Source: Parvibaculum sp. (GTDB lineage Bacteria > Pseudomonadota > Alphaproteobacteria > Parvibaculales > Parvibaculaceae). Taken from it: a DNA stretch of 6,882 nt. Positions 1 through 5,910 of the stretch are shown here, piece after piece (within the stretch, counting starts at the first letter, position 1; every line of letters begins with the position of its first letter). The stretch is from positions 1 to 6,882 of the forward strand of contig JAGUWA010000312.1 in NCBI GenBank assembly GCA_020062605.1, given 5' to 3'. The notes beneath the pieces are model-generated. The model was given only the letters and a program-made list of their open reading frames with translations, ran no database searches and was not told the DNA's origin. Both the position numbers and the translations under genes were made by a program.

Positions 1-809
1 AACGCCTCGTGCGGGAGGGCTTCAAGGGCTCGATCAGCCTGCTCATCACCGGCGACGAGGAAGGCCCCGGCGTCAACGGCACGGCGAAGATGCTCGAAAC
101 CCTCGCCGCGCGGGGCGAGACGATCGACCACTGCCTGGTCGGCGAGCCGACCAGCGTCGACAAGCTCGGCGACATGGTGAAGGTCGGACGGCGCGGCAGC
201 ATCAATGGCTGGCTCACCGTCTACGGCACACAAGGCCATGTCGCCTATCCGCATCTCGCCGACAATCCGATGCCGCGGCTGCTCGAAATGCTGCGGCGGC
301 TCGATGCGCAGGTGCTGGACGAAGGCACGGATCACTTCCAGCCCTCGAACCTGGAAATCACCTCCGTCGATGTCGGCAATACCGCGACGAACGTCATTCC
401 GGGCGTCGCGCGGGCTGTCCTCAACATCCGCTTCAACGACCGGCACACGGGCGCGGGGCTCGGCCTCTGGATGCGCAAGGTGCTCGATGCGGTGACGCAG
501 GAAATGGGCGGGCGCTACGAGTTCACGACGAAGATTTCGGGCGAAGCCTTCATGACGGAGCCGGGGGATTTCTCCGCGCTCATCGCCGAGGCCATCGAGA
601 AGGTGACGGGGATCGCGCCGGAACTTTCGACCACCGGCGGCACCTCGGACGCGCGCTTCATCCGCGCCTATGCTCCGGTCATCGAATTCGGCCTGCCCAA
701 TGCGACCATGCACAAGGCGGACGAGAATGCGGGCGTCGACGACATAACCCGCCTCGCCGACATCTACGAAGCCATATTGCGCGGCTATTTCGCCGGACGG
801 GCCTCTTGA
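1..809 (+). CDS. dapE: Succinyl-diaminopimelate desuccinylase, 3' part (5' end outside window)
   Basis: This cytoplasmic M20-family metallopeptidase hydrolyses N-succinyl-LL-2,6-diaminopimelate to LL-diaminopimelate and succinate, in the lysine/peptidoglycan precursor pathway. The gene enters already open: the first whole codon is at 3, and the GTG at 9 is an internal valine, not a start. Visible family motifs are GDEEGP at 51-68 (the Glu-Glu pair holding the catalytic base and a zinc ligand), GEPTS around 141-155 (zinc-binding Glu), GTQGHVAYPHLADNP in the lid/dimerisation domain, GGTSDARFI near 633-662, and MHKADE near 708-725 (the C-terminal zinc-ligand His). About 110 N-terminal residues, including the first metal-ligand His/Asp region of the family, lie upstream and cannot be checked. 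GGTSDARFI and MHKADE favour DapE over the related ArgE or acylase families. The TGA stop overlaps the TTG start of the next gene. Confidence 0.93.
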   Translation, partial: RLVREGFKGSISLLITGDEEGPGVNGTAKMLETLAARGETIDHCLVGEPTSVDKLGDMVKVGRRGSINGWLTVYGTQGHVAYPHLADNPMPRLLEMLRRLDAQVLDEGTDHFQPSNLEITSVDVGNTATNVIPGVARAVLNIRFNDRHTGAGLGLWMRKVLDAVTQEMGGRYEFTTKISGEAFMTEPGDFSALIAEAIEKVTGIAPELSTTGGTSDARFIRAYAPVIEFGLPNATMHKADENAGVDDITRLADIYEAILRGYFAGRAS

Positions 810-1411
810 ACGCATTCGACATCACCAACGGTCTGACCGGCGCGTGGCGCATAACCGTGAGGGATCCCCGCGCGCAGGCGTGCTTCGATCTCAGCGCCAA
901 GGGCGCGATGCGAAGCTTCACCGCGCTGCTTCTCTCGCTGCCCATCGTCTTCTTCACGGCGACGCTTTCCTGGCGCTTCGCGCGCGAGGCGTTCGACATC
1001 GGCGGCGACATTTCCTTCGGCCTCTTCATCACCACCGAGATATTGAGCACCGTTCTCTACTGGGCGCTCTTCCTCGCGGCGATGGCGCGCATCGCGCGGG
1101 CGCTGAAGCTGCAGTCTTCCTATACGGCCTATCTCATCACCTATAACTGGGGCACGCTGTTCACGACCATCGTCTTCGCGCTGCCGCTCGTTCCGCATGC
1201 GTTCGGTCTCTATCCGGCGAGCACGGGCTTCCTGCTCGCGGTGCCGACGCTGGCGCTGCTTGCCTGGTATCGCTGGCTGATCGCCCGCGAGGTGCTGGGC
1301 GCGGAGACAGGCCCCGCCATTGCGATCGTCGTTTTCGAGGTCGTTCTCAGCCTTTCCATCGACCAGGTGCTCGGCATGCTGCTGATGCCCGGCGCGGGAG
1401 TTTCAACATGA
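806..1411 (+). CDS. Predicted integral membrane protein of unknown function
   Basis: I do not recognise a characterised function for this 201-residue protein. After a soluble N-terminus of about 35 residues come five strongly hydrophobic stretches at roughly residues 37-57, 70-93, 108-135, 139-162 and 169-193, so it should lie in the inner membrane. No catalytic motif, signal peptide or metal site is obvious. The segment FDLSAKGAMRSF before the first helix resembles my memory of conserved hypothetical proteins in Alphaproteobacteria, but I cannot name the family. The chosen start is TTG at 806, giving the TTGA overlap with the dapE stop. Its Shine-Dalgarno match is poor, and GTG at 857 or ATG at 908 are alternatives; the latter follows an AAGGG sequence and would lose most of the soluble N-terminus. 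The stop overlaps the murI start (ATGA), so translational coupling with both neighbours is likely. A role in envelope or precursor metabolism is inferred from position only. Confidence 0.72.
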   Translation: MNAFDITNGLTGAWRITVRDPRAQACFDLSAKGAMRSFTALLLSLPIVFFTATLSWRFAREAFDIGGDISFGLFITTEILSTVLYWALFLAAMARIARALKLQSSYTAYLITYNWGTLFTTIVFALPLVPHAFGLYPASTGFLLAVPTLALLAWYRWLIAREVLGAETGPAIAIVVFEVVLSLSIDQVLGMLLMPGAGVST

Positions 1412-2247
1412 GCGGCAGGAACGGCAAAAGCGACAGGCCCATCGGTGTCTTCGACAGCGGCATCGGCGGCATCACGGTGCTGAAGGCGCTGCGTGCGGCG
1501 CTGCCGCATGAGGACCTCGTCTATCTGGGCGACACGGCGCGCCTTCCCTATGGCACGAAGAGCCCGGAGACGGTGACCGCCTATGCGACGCAGGCGACGA
1601 AGCATCTGCTCGGCCATGACGTGAAGATGGTGGTGATCGCCTGCAACACGGCGTCGGCCGTCGCGCTCGGGCCACTGAAGGAGGCGCTGGCGCCCATTCC
1701 CGTGATCGGTGTGATCGAGCCCGGCGCGAAGGCGGGCGTGAAGGCGACGAAGACGGGCCGCATCGGCGTCATCGCCACGGAAGCAACCGTGAAGGGCGGC
1801 GCCTATGCACGCGCCATCCATGCGCTGAAGCCGGACGCCGAAGTCGTGCAGGCACCCTGCGGGTTGTTCGTCACCCTTGCGGAAGAAGGCTGGACGAAAG
1901 GCGAGGTCGCGGAAGCGGCGGCGAAGCGCTATCTCGCGCCGCTCTTCAAGGGACGCAACGCGCCCGACACGCTCGTGCTGGGCTGCACGCATTTCCCCGT
2001 GCTCGCGCGCATCATCGGGAAGATCGCCGGCAAGGGCGTGAAGCTCGTCGACTCGGCGGCGACGACGGCAAAGGCCGTTGAGGAAGCGCTTGGCGAGCAG
2101 GGCCTTGCGACCAAGCGGCGGCGCAAGGGAAAGACGCGCTTCCTCGCCACCGACAGCACGGAACGCTTCGCGCGCGTCGGCGGCATTTTCTTCGGCGAGG
2201 AAATACGCGCAAAGGATGTCGAGCTTGTGGATATCAAGCCGGAGTGA
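1408..2247 (+). CDS. murI: Glutamate racemase
   Basis: MurI interconverts L- and D-glutamate in the cytoplasm without a cofactor and supplies the D-Glu that MurD adds to UDP-MurNAc-L-Ala. The 279-residue length is typical. The N-terminal GVFDSGIGG carries the conserved Asp16-Ser17. IACNTASA contains the first catalytic Cys79, and LGCTHFP contains the second, Cys193, followed by conserved His195. PYG in the GDTARLPYG segment (residues 41-49) is also typical. The ATG at 1408 overlaps the previous stop and is preceded by GGGAG at 1396-1400 with a 7-base spacer, so the start is well supported. Near the C-terminus is a basic stretch, KRRRKGK (residues 236-242), probably a surface loop. It is the last gene of the dapE block and ends 17 bases before a large inverted repeat that may mark the transcript end. 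Confidence 0.97.
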   Translation: MSGRNGKSDRPIGVFDSGIGGITVLKALRAALPHEDLVYLGDTARLPYGTKSPETVTAYATQATKHLLGHDVKMVVIACNTASAVALGPLKEALAPIPVIGVIEPGAKAGVKATKTGRIGVIATEATVKGGAYARAIHALKPDAEVVQAPCGLFVTLAEEGWTKGEVAEAAAKRYLAPLFKGRNAPDTLVLGCTHFPVLARIIGKIAGKGVKLVDSAATTAKAVEEALGEQGLATKRRRKGKTRFLATDSTERFARVGGIFFGEEIRAKDVELVDIKPE

Positions 2248-2263
2248 CGTCCGTTCCTCTGTT

Positions 2264-2365
2264 CGTCATTGCGAGCGACCGTCAGGGAGCGAAGCAATCC
2301 AGGGGCGACAAACTCTGAACTTGCAGCCCCTGGATTGCTTCGTCGCTTCGCTCCTCGCAATGACG
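2264..2365. repeat. Dispersed palindromic repeat with two non-identical arms
   Basis: The left arm (2264-2305) and the right arm (2327-2365) face each other around a 21-base loop. The outer 12 bases, CGTCATTGCGAG, and the inner 16 bases, CGAAGCAATCCAGGGG, are perfect inverted matches. Between them the arms differ: the left has CGACCGTCAGGGAG, while the right, read on the complement, has GAGCGAAGCGA. Such elements are known as intergenic repeats in Alphaproteobacteria and Rickettsiales, and their chance translation (HCEERSDEAIQ on the complement strand here) is often annotated as a small protein by mistake. The element fills most of the 138 bases between the converging murI and truA genes. A transcript from either side could fold into a long stem, so it may stabilise 3' ends or separate the two transcripts. 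No U-run follows the stem on either strand, so it is not a canonical intrinsic terminator. Confidence 0.88.
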
Positions 2366-2385
2366 CAAGAAAAACAAGAACAGCG

Positions 2386-3126
2386 CTATTCGTAATCCAC
2401 TTGCAGCAGATAAAGCCCGTCCGGCGGGGCGACGGGGCCGCAGGCGGAGCGGTCTTTCGCGGCGAGCGCCTTCTCGACGTCGCGGCGCGTCCACTTGCCC
2501 TCACCCACCTGTTTCAGCGTGCCGACGAAGGAGCGCACCTGGTTGTGCAGGAAGCTCCGTGCACGGCAGATCACCTCGATCTCGTCGGCGTAGCGCGACA
2601 CGGTGATCTCGTCGACCGTCTTCACCGGCGATTTCGCCTGGCACTGGACGGAGCGGAAGGTCGTGAAATCATGGCGGCCGGCCAGCGCCTGCGCCGCATC
2701 ATGCATCGCCCCAGCGTCGAGCGGCTTGTGCACGAGCCAGGCCTGTCCCCGGTCGAGCGTCAGCGGCGCGCGGCGATTGACGATGCGGTACATGTAGTGG
2801 CGGCGGATGGCGGAGAAGCGCGCCTCGAACGTGTCGGGCACCTGTTCCACCTCGACGATCGCGACGGGATGCGGACGCATATGCGCGTTCACCGCATCGC
2901 GCAGCGTGTCGCAGGCCACCTCGCGCGGCAGATCGACATGCGCGACCTGACCGAGCGCGTGAACGCCAGCATCGGTGCGCCCGGCGCCGTTCACCTTCAC
3001 TTCCTCTCCACAGAAGCCCTTGAAGCCCGCTTCGAGGACGTGCTGCACGGAAAGACCGTTCGTCTGCGCCTGCCAGCCGACGAAAGGCGAGCCGTCATAC
3101 TCGATGGTGAGCTTGTAGCGCGGCAT
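2386..3126 (-). CDS. truA: tRNA pseudouridine(38-40) synthase
   Basis: TruA isomerises uridine to pseudouridine at positions 38, 39 and 40 of the tRNA anticodon arm. The 246-residue protein begins MPRYKLTIEYDGSPFVGW, the usual TruA opening. GRTDAGVHALGQVAH contains the catalytic nucleophile Asp52. Later come RHYMYRIVN, the LAGRHDFTTF segment and RSFLHNQVRSFVGTL, all conserved in the family, and the end PPDGLYLLQVDYE is also characteristic. The ATG is set by the TGATG overlap with the fmt stop. A GGAGAGG sequence lies 10 bases upstream, inside a small hairpin described separately. It is the last gene of the def-fmt-truA block, and its TAG stop lies 21 bases from the large inverted repeat. Earlier in-frame starts would run deep into fmt and are not credible. 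Confidence 0.97.
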   Translation of the reverse strand: MPRYKLTIEYDGSPFVGWQAQTNGLSVQHVLEAGFKGFCGEEVKVNGAGRTDAGVHALGQVAHVDLPREVACDTLRDAVNAHMRPHPVAIVEVEQVPDTFEARFSAIRRHYMYRIVNRRAPLTLDRGQAWLVHKPLDAGAMHDAAQALAGRHDFTTFRSVQCQAKSPVKTVDEITVSRYADEIEVICRARSFLHNQVRSFVGTLKQVGEGKWTRRDVEKALAAKDRSACGPVAPPDGLYLLQVDYE

Positions 3127-4067
3127 CAGGAGAGAACCTCTCCGGCCGCGAGCGGAAAGCCGCGCAGGAAATCGCGCGCTGCCACGGGCGACTTGCCCGC
3201 GCGCTGAAGTTCGGAAATCTCGAGAGCGCCCTCGCCGCAAGCGACGACGATATGGCCGGCGGCTTCGAGGATGGTGCCGGGTTTGCCGCTTTTTGCGACC
3301 GGCTTCGCGGCGAGCACCTTGATGCGCGTCGCGTTCCCGCCCTCGCCCAGCTCGAAGAAGGCACCGGGAAAGGGCGTGAGCCCGCGAATGATGCAATCGA
3401 GTTCCTTCGCCGGGCGCGACCAGTCGATGCGGGCCTCCGCCTTCTCGATCTTCTTCGCATAGGTCACGCCTGTCTCCGGCTGCGGCGTCGGTGCGAGACC
3501 GCCGCGCGAGAGGGCGGCGAGCGCGCGGACCATGAGCGAGGCGCCGATCTGCGACAGGCGATCATGAAGACTGCCCGCGGTTTCGCGCGGCGCGATCGCA
3601 ACACGCTCGGCGAGAAGCACGGGGCCGGTGTCCAGCCCCTCTTCCATCTGCATCACCATGACGCCCGTTTCCTCATCGCCCGCCATGATGGCGCGCTGGA
3701 TGGGCGCGGCGCCGCGCCAGCGCGGCAGCAGCGAGGCATGGAGATTGAGGCAGCCGAGACGCGGCGCGTCGAGCACGGGCTTCGGCAGGAGAAGACCGTA
3801 GGCGACGACGACCGCCACATCGAGATCGAGCGAGGCGAAGGCCTGCTGCTCGGCCTCGCCTTTCAGCGAAACGGGCGTGAAGACGGGGATGCCGTGTTCC
3901 TCGGCAAAGCGGTGCACGGGCGAGGGCTGCTCGGCCATGCCGCGCCCTGCCTTGCGGGGCGGCTGCGAATAGACGGCGGCCACCTCGTGACCGGCGGCGA
4001 GGATTTCGGCGAGGACGGGAACGGCGAAGTCCGGCGTTCCCATGAAGGCGAGCCGCAAGGTGCTCAA
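3126..4067 (-). CDS. fmt: Methionyl-tRNA formyltransferase
   Basis: Fmt transfers a formyl group from 10-formyltetrahydrofolate to Met-tRNA(fMet) for translation initiation. With the TTG start the protein is 313 residues, the usual length. It opens MSTLRLAFMGTPDFAVPVL, the expected N-terminus. The catalytic triad region is intact: Asn108 and His110 in NLHASLLPRWRGAAPIQ, and Asp146 in EGLDTGPVL. The C-terminal domain follows from about residue 205, with KIEKAEARIDWS as its conserved entry. TTG at 4067 is chosen because it overlaps the def stop as TTGA and has an AAGGA site (4074-4078) exactly 6 bases upstream. A second TTG three codons later would have a 15-base spacer. An upstream in-frame ATG at 4211 would overlap def by almost 150 bases and add residues absent from the family. 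The gene is co-oriented and overlapping with def and truA, so operonic expression is very likely. Confidence 0.97.
   Translation of the reverse strand: MSTLRLAFMGTPDFAVPVLAEILAAGHEVAAVYSQPPRKAGRGMAEQPSPVHRFAEEHGIPVFTPVSLKGEAEQQAFASLDLDVAVVVAYGLLLPKPVLDAPRLGCLNLHASLLPRWRGAAPIQRAIMAGDEETGVMVMQMEEGLDTGPVLLAERVAIAPRETAGSLHDRLSQIGASLMVRALAALSRGGLAPTPQPETGVTYAKKIEKAEARIDWSRPAKELDCIIRGLTPFPGAFFELGEGGNATRIKVLAAKPVAKSGKPGTILEAAGHIVVACGEGALEISELQRAGKSPVAARDFLRGFPLAAGEVLS
3129..3143 (-). promoter_or_regulatory. Hairpin over the truA ribosome binding site
   Basis: Read on the mRNA strand this is GGAGAG, a GUU loop, then CUCUCC: a perfect 6-base-pair stem directly followed by the UGAUG that ends fmt and starts truA. 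The 5' arm is the only good Shine-Dalgarno candidate for truA. If the hairpin forms, it hides that site, and a ribosome finishing fmt would melt it, so truA translation would depend on fmt translation. The pairing is seen directly; the regulatory role is inference, and the stem is short. Confidence 0.4.
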
Positions 4068-4585
4068 GCCGGTTCCTTCTGGAGTTTCTTCTGCTTCGCG
4101 AGCTTCTTGAGCATCATCTCGCGTTTCACGCGCGAGAGATGATCGATGAAGAGAATGCCTTTCAGGTGATCCATCTCGTGCTGGAGGCAGGTGGCGAGCA
4201 TGTCGTCGCACTCCTCCTCGCGGATCTCGCCCTGATAATCCAGATAGCGGACGCGGCAGCGGGCCGGGCGCTCGACCTCCTCATAGAAGTCCGGCACGGA
4301 AAGGCAGCCTTCCTCGTAGACGGAGGTATCGTCCGAGGACCAGAGGATTTCCGGATTGATGGAATAGCGGGGCTGCGGCTCCTCGCCCTCCCGGGCAAGG
4401 TCCATGACGATGACCTGCTTCGGCACGCCGACCTGAATGGCGGCAAGGCCGATGCCGGGCGCGTCGTACATGGTCTCCAGCATGTCGTCCATGAGCGCGC
4501 GCAGCTCGTCGTCCACCCGCTCGACGGGCGTCGAGACCTGCTTCAGCCGGGGGTCCGGCGCGGTGATGATTTCGCGTATGGCCAT
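4064..4585 (-). CDS. def: Peptide deformylase
   Basis: Def is a metal-dependent hydrolase, usually iron-dependent in vivo, that removes the N-formyl group from nascent proteins. The protein has 173 residues. The three diagnostic motifs are present in order: GIGLAAIQ (44-51, Gln51), EGCLS (92-96, metal ligand Cys94) and QHEMDHLKG (135-143, with metal ligands His136 and His140 and catalytic Glu137). These fit the type 1 deformylase of Gram-negative bacteria. The C-terminal tail (about 151-173) is lysine-rich and helix-forming, as in other bacterial members that contact the ribosome. The ATG at 4585 gives the standard MAIREIITAPDPRLK opening. Only a weak GAAAG precedes it, and a promoter candidate lies very close, so the message could be almost leaderless. 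It is the first gene of the block with fmt and truA and is divergent from rmuC. Confidence 0.98.
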   Translation of the reverse strand: MAIREIITAPDPRLKQVSTPVERVDDELRALMDDMLETMYDAPGIGLAAIQVGVPKQVIVMDLAREGEEPQPRYSINPEILWSSDDTSVYEEGCLSVPDFYEEVERPARCRVRYLDYQGEIREEECDDMLATCLQHEMDHLKGILFIDHLSRVKREMMLKKLAKQKKLQKEPA

Positions 4586-4592
4586 GGGCTTT

Positions 4593-4621
4593 CAGATAAG
4601 CCGGGGGCGCGGCGGGGTCAA
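4593..4621 (-). promoter_or_regulatory. Candidate promoter for def-fmt-truA
   Basis: On the minus strand TTGACC (4621-4616) resembles a sigma-70 -35 box and is separated by 17 bases from TATCTG (4598-4593), a poor -10 match (3 of 6). Transcription would begin only about 0-2 bases upstream of the def ATG at 4585, implying a leaderless or nearly leaderless message. It lies in the only gap upstream of this three-gene block. The -35 match is good, but the -10 match is weak. Confidence 0.33.
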
Positions 4622-4650
4622 GCCGGGCGCGGGATGGGGCGGGAATCGGC

Positions 4651-4656
4651 TATAGT
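4651..4656 (+). promoter_or_regulatory. Candidate -10 element for rmuC
   Basis: TATAGT (5 of 6 to TATAAT) is the most AT-rich hexamer in the otherwise very GC-rich def/rmuC gap and lies 20 bases before the rmuC ATG. No recognisable -35 box is found 16-18 bases upstream (4628-4633 is all G/C). The inferred start would be near 4662-4664, giving a leader of about 14 bases that still contains the GGGAG ribosome binding site (4666-4670). Confidence 0.28.
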
Positions 4657-4676
4657 CGGGGCCATGGGAGAGAAAA

Positions 4677-5780
4677 ATGAGTGAAACCCTCGTCATTGTG
4701 GCCGTGGCGCTGGCCGCGGCGGCCATCGGCGCGCTTGCCGTCCTGTTGCTGCGCGGCCGGGGAAATGCGCCGGACCCGCAAGTGAGCGAGCTTGCCCGCC
4801 AGCAGACGGAGCTCATGGGCCGGATTGCCGCGATGGCGGATGCGCAGCAGCAAACGCGGGTGGAGCTTACGCAGACGCTGCATGAACGGCTGGAGACCGT
4901 CAGCCAGCGGATGGGCCAGAGCCTCGAGGCGAGCGCGCAGAAGACAGCCGAAACGCTCGGCACGCTGACGACGCGGCTCAGTGTGATCGACGAAGCGCAA
5001 AAGAACATCACCCAGCTTTCGGGCCAGGTCGTCGGATTGCAGGACATTCTCGCGAACCGGCAGGCGCGCGGCGCCTTCGGCGAAGTGCAGCTTCAGGACA
5101 TCGTGACGAATGCGCTGCCGCCGTCCGCCTATGCCTTCCAGGCGACGCTCGGCAATGGCAAGCGCGCCGACTGCCTGATCCACCTGCCCAATCCGCCGGG
5201 CTCCATCGTGATCGATGCGAAATTCGCGCTCGATGCCTATCACGCGCTTCGCAACGCCAGGGACGAGGCGGAACGGGCCGTTGCCGCGCGGCAGTTCCGC
5301 ACCGACATCGCCAAGCATGTCGCGGACATCGCGGAGCGCTATATCGTGCCCGGCGAAACGGCGGAATCGGCATTGATGTTCATGCCGTCGGAAGCGGTCT
5401 ATGCCGAACTCCATGCGAATTTCGGCGACATCGTGACAAAATCGTACCAGGCACGCGTGTGGATTGTCTCGCCGACGACGCTGATGGCGACGCTCAACAC
5501 GGTGCGCGCGGTGCTGAAGGACGTCGAGATGCGCAAGCAGGCCGGCGTCATCCAGAAATATGTCGGCCTGCTGATGGAAGATGTCGGCAGGCTCAACGGG
5601 CGCGTCGGCAACCTTCAGCGGCATTTCGAGCAGGCCGAAAAGGACATTGTCGAAATCACCAAATCCACCGATGCCATATCCCGGCGCGGCGAAAAAATCC
5701 GGGAAGTGGAAGTGGGAGAAGACGGTGCGGCCGACACGCTCGCCCCGGCCGCCGCCAAGCGCGATCTGCTGACCGGCTGA
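4677..5780 (+). CDS. rmuC: RmuC family DNA recombination protein
   Basis: RmuC proteins are predicted nuclease-fold proteins linked in E. coli genetics to limiting recombination-associated rearrangements at short inverted repeats; the biochemical activity is poorly defined. The 367-residue protein starts with a single hydrophobic helix (about residues 4-25), then an Ala/Gln/Glu-rich coiled-coil stretch (about 34-120), then the RmuC domain from about 125. Family landmarks are RGAFGEVQL (131-139), GKRADCLI (161-168), VIDAKF (178-183, the D-x-K of the PD-(D/E)XK-like core), MFMPSEAVYAEL (234-245) and VWIVSPTTLM (261-270). The ATG at 4677 is preceded by GGGAG with a 6-base spacer. It is divergent from def across 91 bases, so it is probably transcribed alone. 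It is known from many genomes as a neighbour of def, with no established functional link. Confidence 0.95.
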   Translation: MSETLVIVAVALAAAAIGALAVLLLRGRGNAPDPQVSELARQQTELMGRIAAMADAQQQTRVELTQTLHERLETVSQRMGQSLEASAQKTAETLGTLTTRLSVIDEAQKNITQLSGQVVGLQDILANRQARGAFGEVQLQDIVTNALPPSAYAFQATLGNGKRADCLIHLPNPPGSIVIDAKFALDAYHALRNARDEAERAVAARQFRTDIAKHVADIAERYIVPGETAESALMFMPSEAVYAELHANFGDIVTKSYQARVWIVSPTTLMATLNTVRAVLKDVEMRKQAGVIQKYVGLLMEDVGRLNGRVGNLQRHFEQAEKDIVEITKSTDAISRRGEKIREVEVGEDGAADTLAPAAAKRDLLTG

Positions 5781-5806
5781 TTTCACGGCTTCCCTGCGCA
5801 CAATCC

Positions 5807-5836
5807 AAAAAAGCGGTCGCCGCCCTCGCTTTCTTT
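5807..5836 (+). terminator. Weak terminator-like hairpin after rmuC
   Basis: AAAGCG (5810-5815) pairs with CGCTTT (5827-5832) around an 11-base interior; alternatively GCGG/CCGC (5813-5816 and 5820-5823) forms a tight triloop stem. The 3' side is T-rich (TTTCTTT) and an A-run lies on the 5' side. Most of the T-run would be used in the longer stem, so this is a poor intrinsic terminator, offered because it is the only candidate near the end of rmuC. Confidence 0.25.
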
Positions 5837-5840
5837 GCTA

Positions 5841-5878
5841 GGCTCGCCGGAGGCAGGGGATTGCCGGCGTGCGGAGCC
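5841..5878 (+). other. Imperfect inverted repeat in the symporter leader
   Basis: GGCTC and CGCCGG (5841-5850) pair with CCGGCG (5864-5869) and GAGCC (5874-5878), leaving a 13-base loop and a four-base TGCG bulge. A separate small palindrome, GCGGAGCCGC (5871-5880), overlaps the 3' arm and would compete with it. The structure lies 33 bases before the symporter ATG. It could be a leader hairpin, an operator or simply GC-rich chance. It lacks the conserved parts of a glycine riboswitch. Confidence 0.28.
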
Positions 5879-5910
5879 GCGTCGGGCAGACATATGACGG
5901 GGGGCACGGC

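Noticed and set aside
9..809. A complete gene starting at GTG 9
   Set aside because: The codon before it is open to the window edge and the motif order shows that about a third of DapE, including its first metal-binding region, must lie upstream.
2264..2365. CRISPR repeats or an intrinsic terminator
   Set aside because: There is only one inverted pair with no direct repeats or spacers, and no U-run follows the stem on either strand.
2282..2494. Small minus-strand protein containing HCEERSDEAIQ
   Set aside because: This is the well-known chance translation of the intergenic palindromic repeat, continuing antisense-frame into the end of truA. It is not a gene.
2269..3207. A 312-codon open frame on the plus strand across the repeat and opposite truA
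   Set aside because: Its start lies within the palindromic repeat and the rest is the antisense of truA. There is no ribosome site and no protein motif.
3252..4142. A 296-codon open frame on the plus strand opposite fmt and the def tail
   Set aside because: Shadow of fmt produced by codon bias, with Arg/Gly/His-rich composition and no motif.
4650..5801. A 383-codon open frame on the minus strand opposite rmuC
   Set aside because: It mirrors the rmuC gene exactly, is rich in Arg, His and Gly as expected from the complement of GC-biased codons, and has no recognisable motif. rmuC itself carries all family motifs.
5781..5910. Glycine riboswitch upstream of the alanine/glycine symporter
   Set aside because: Some glycine/alanine symporter genes carry this riboswitch, but the gap is short and I find none of the conserved aptamer core. 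The hairpins present do not match its layout.
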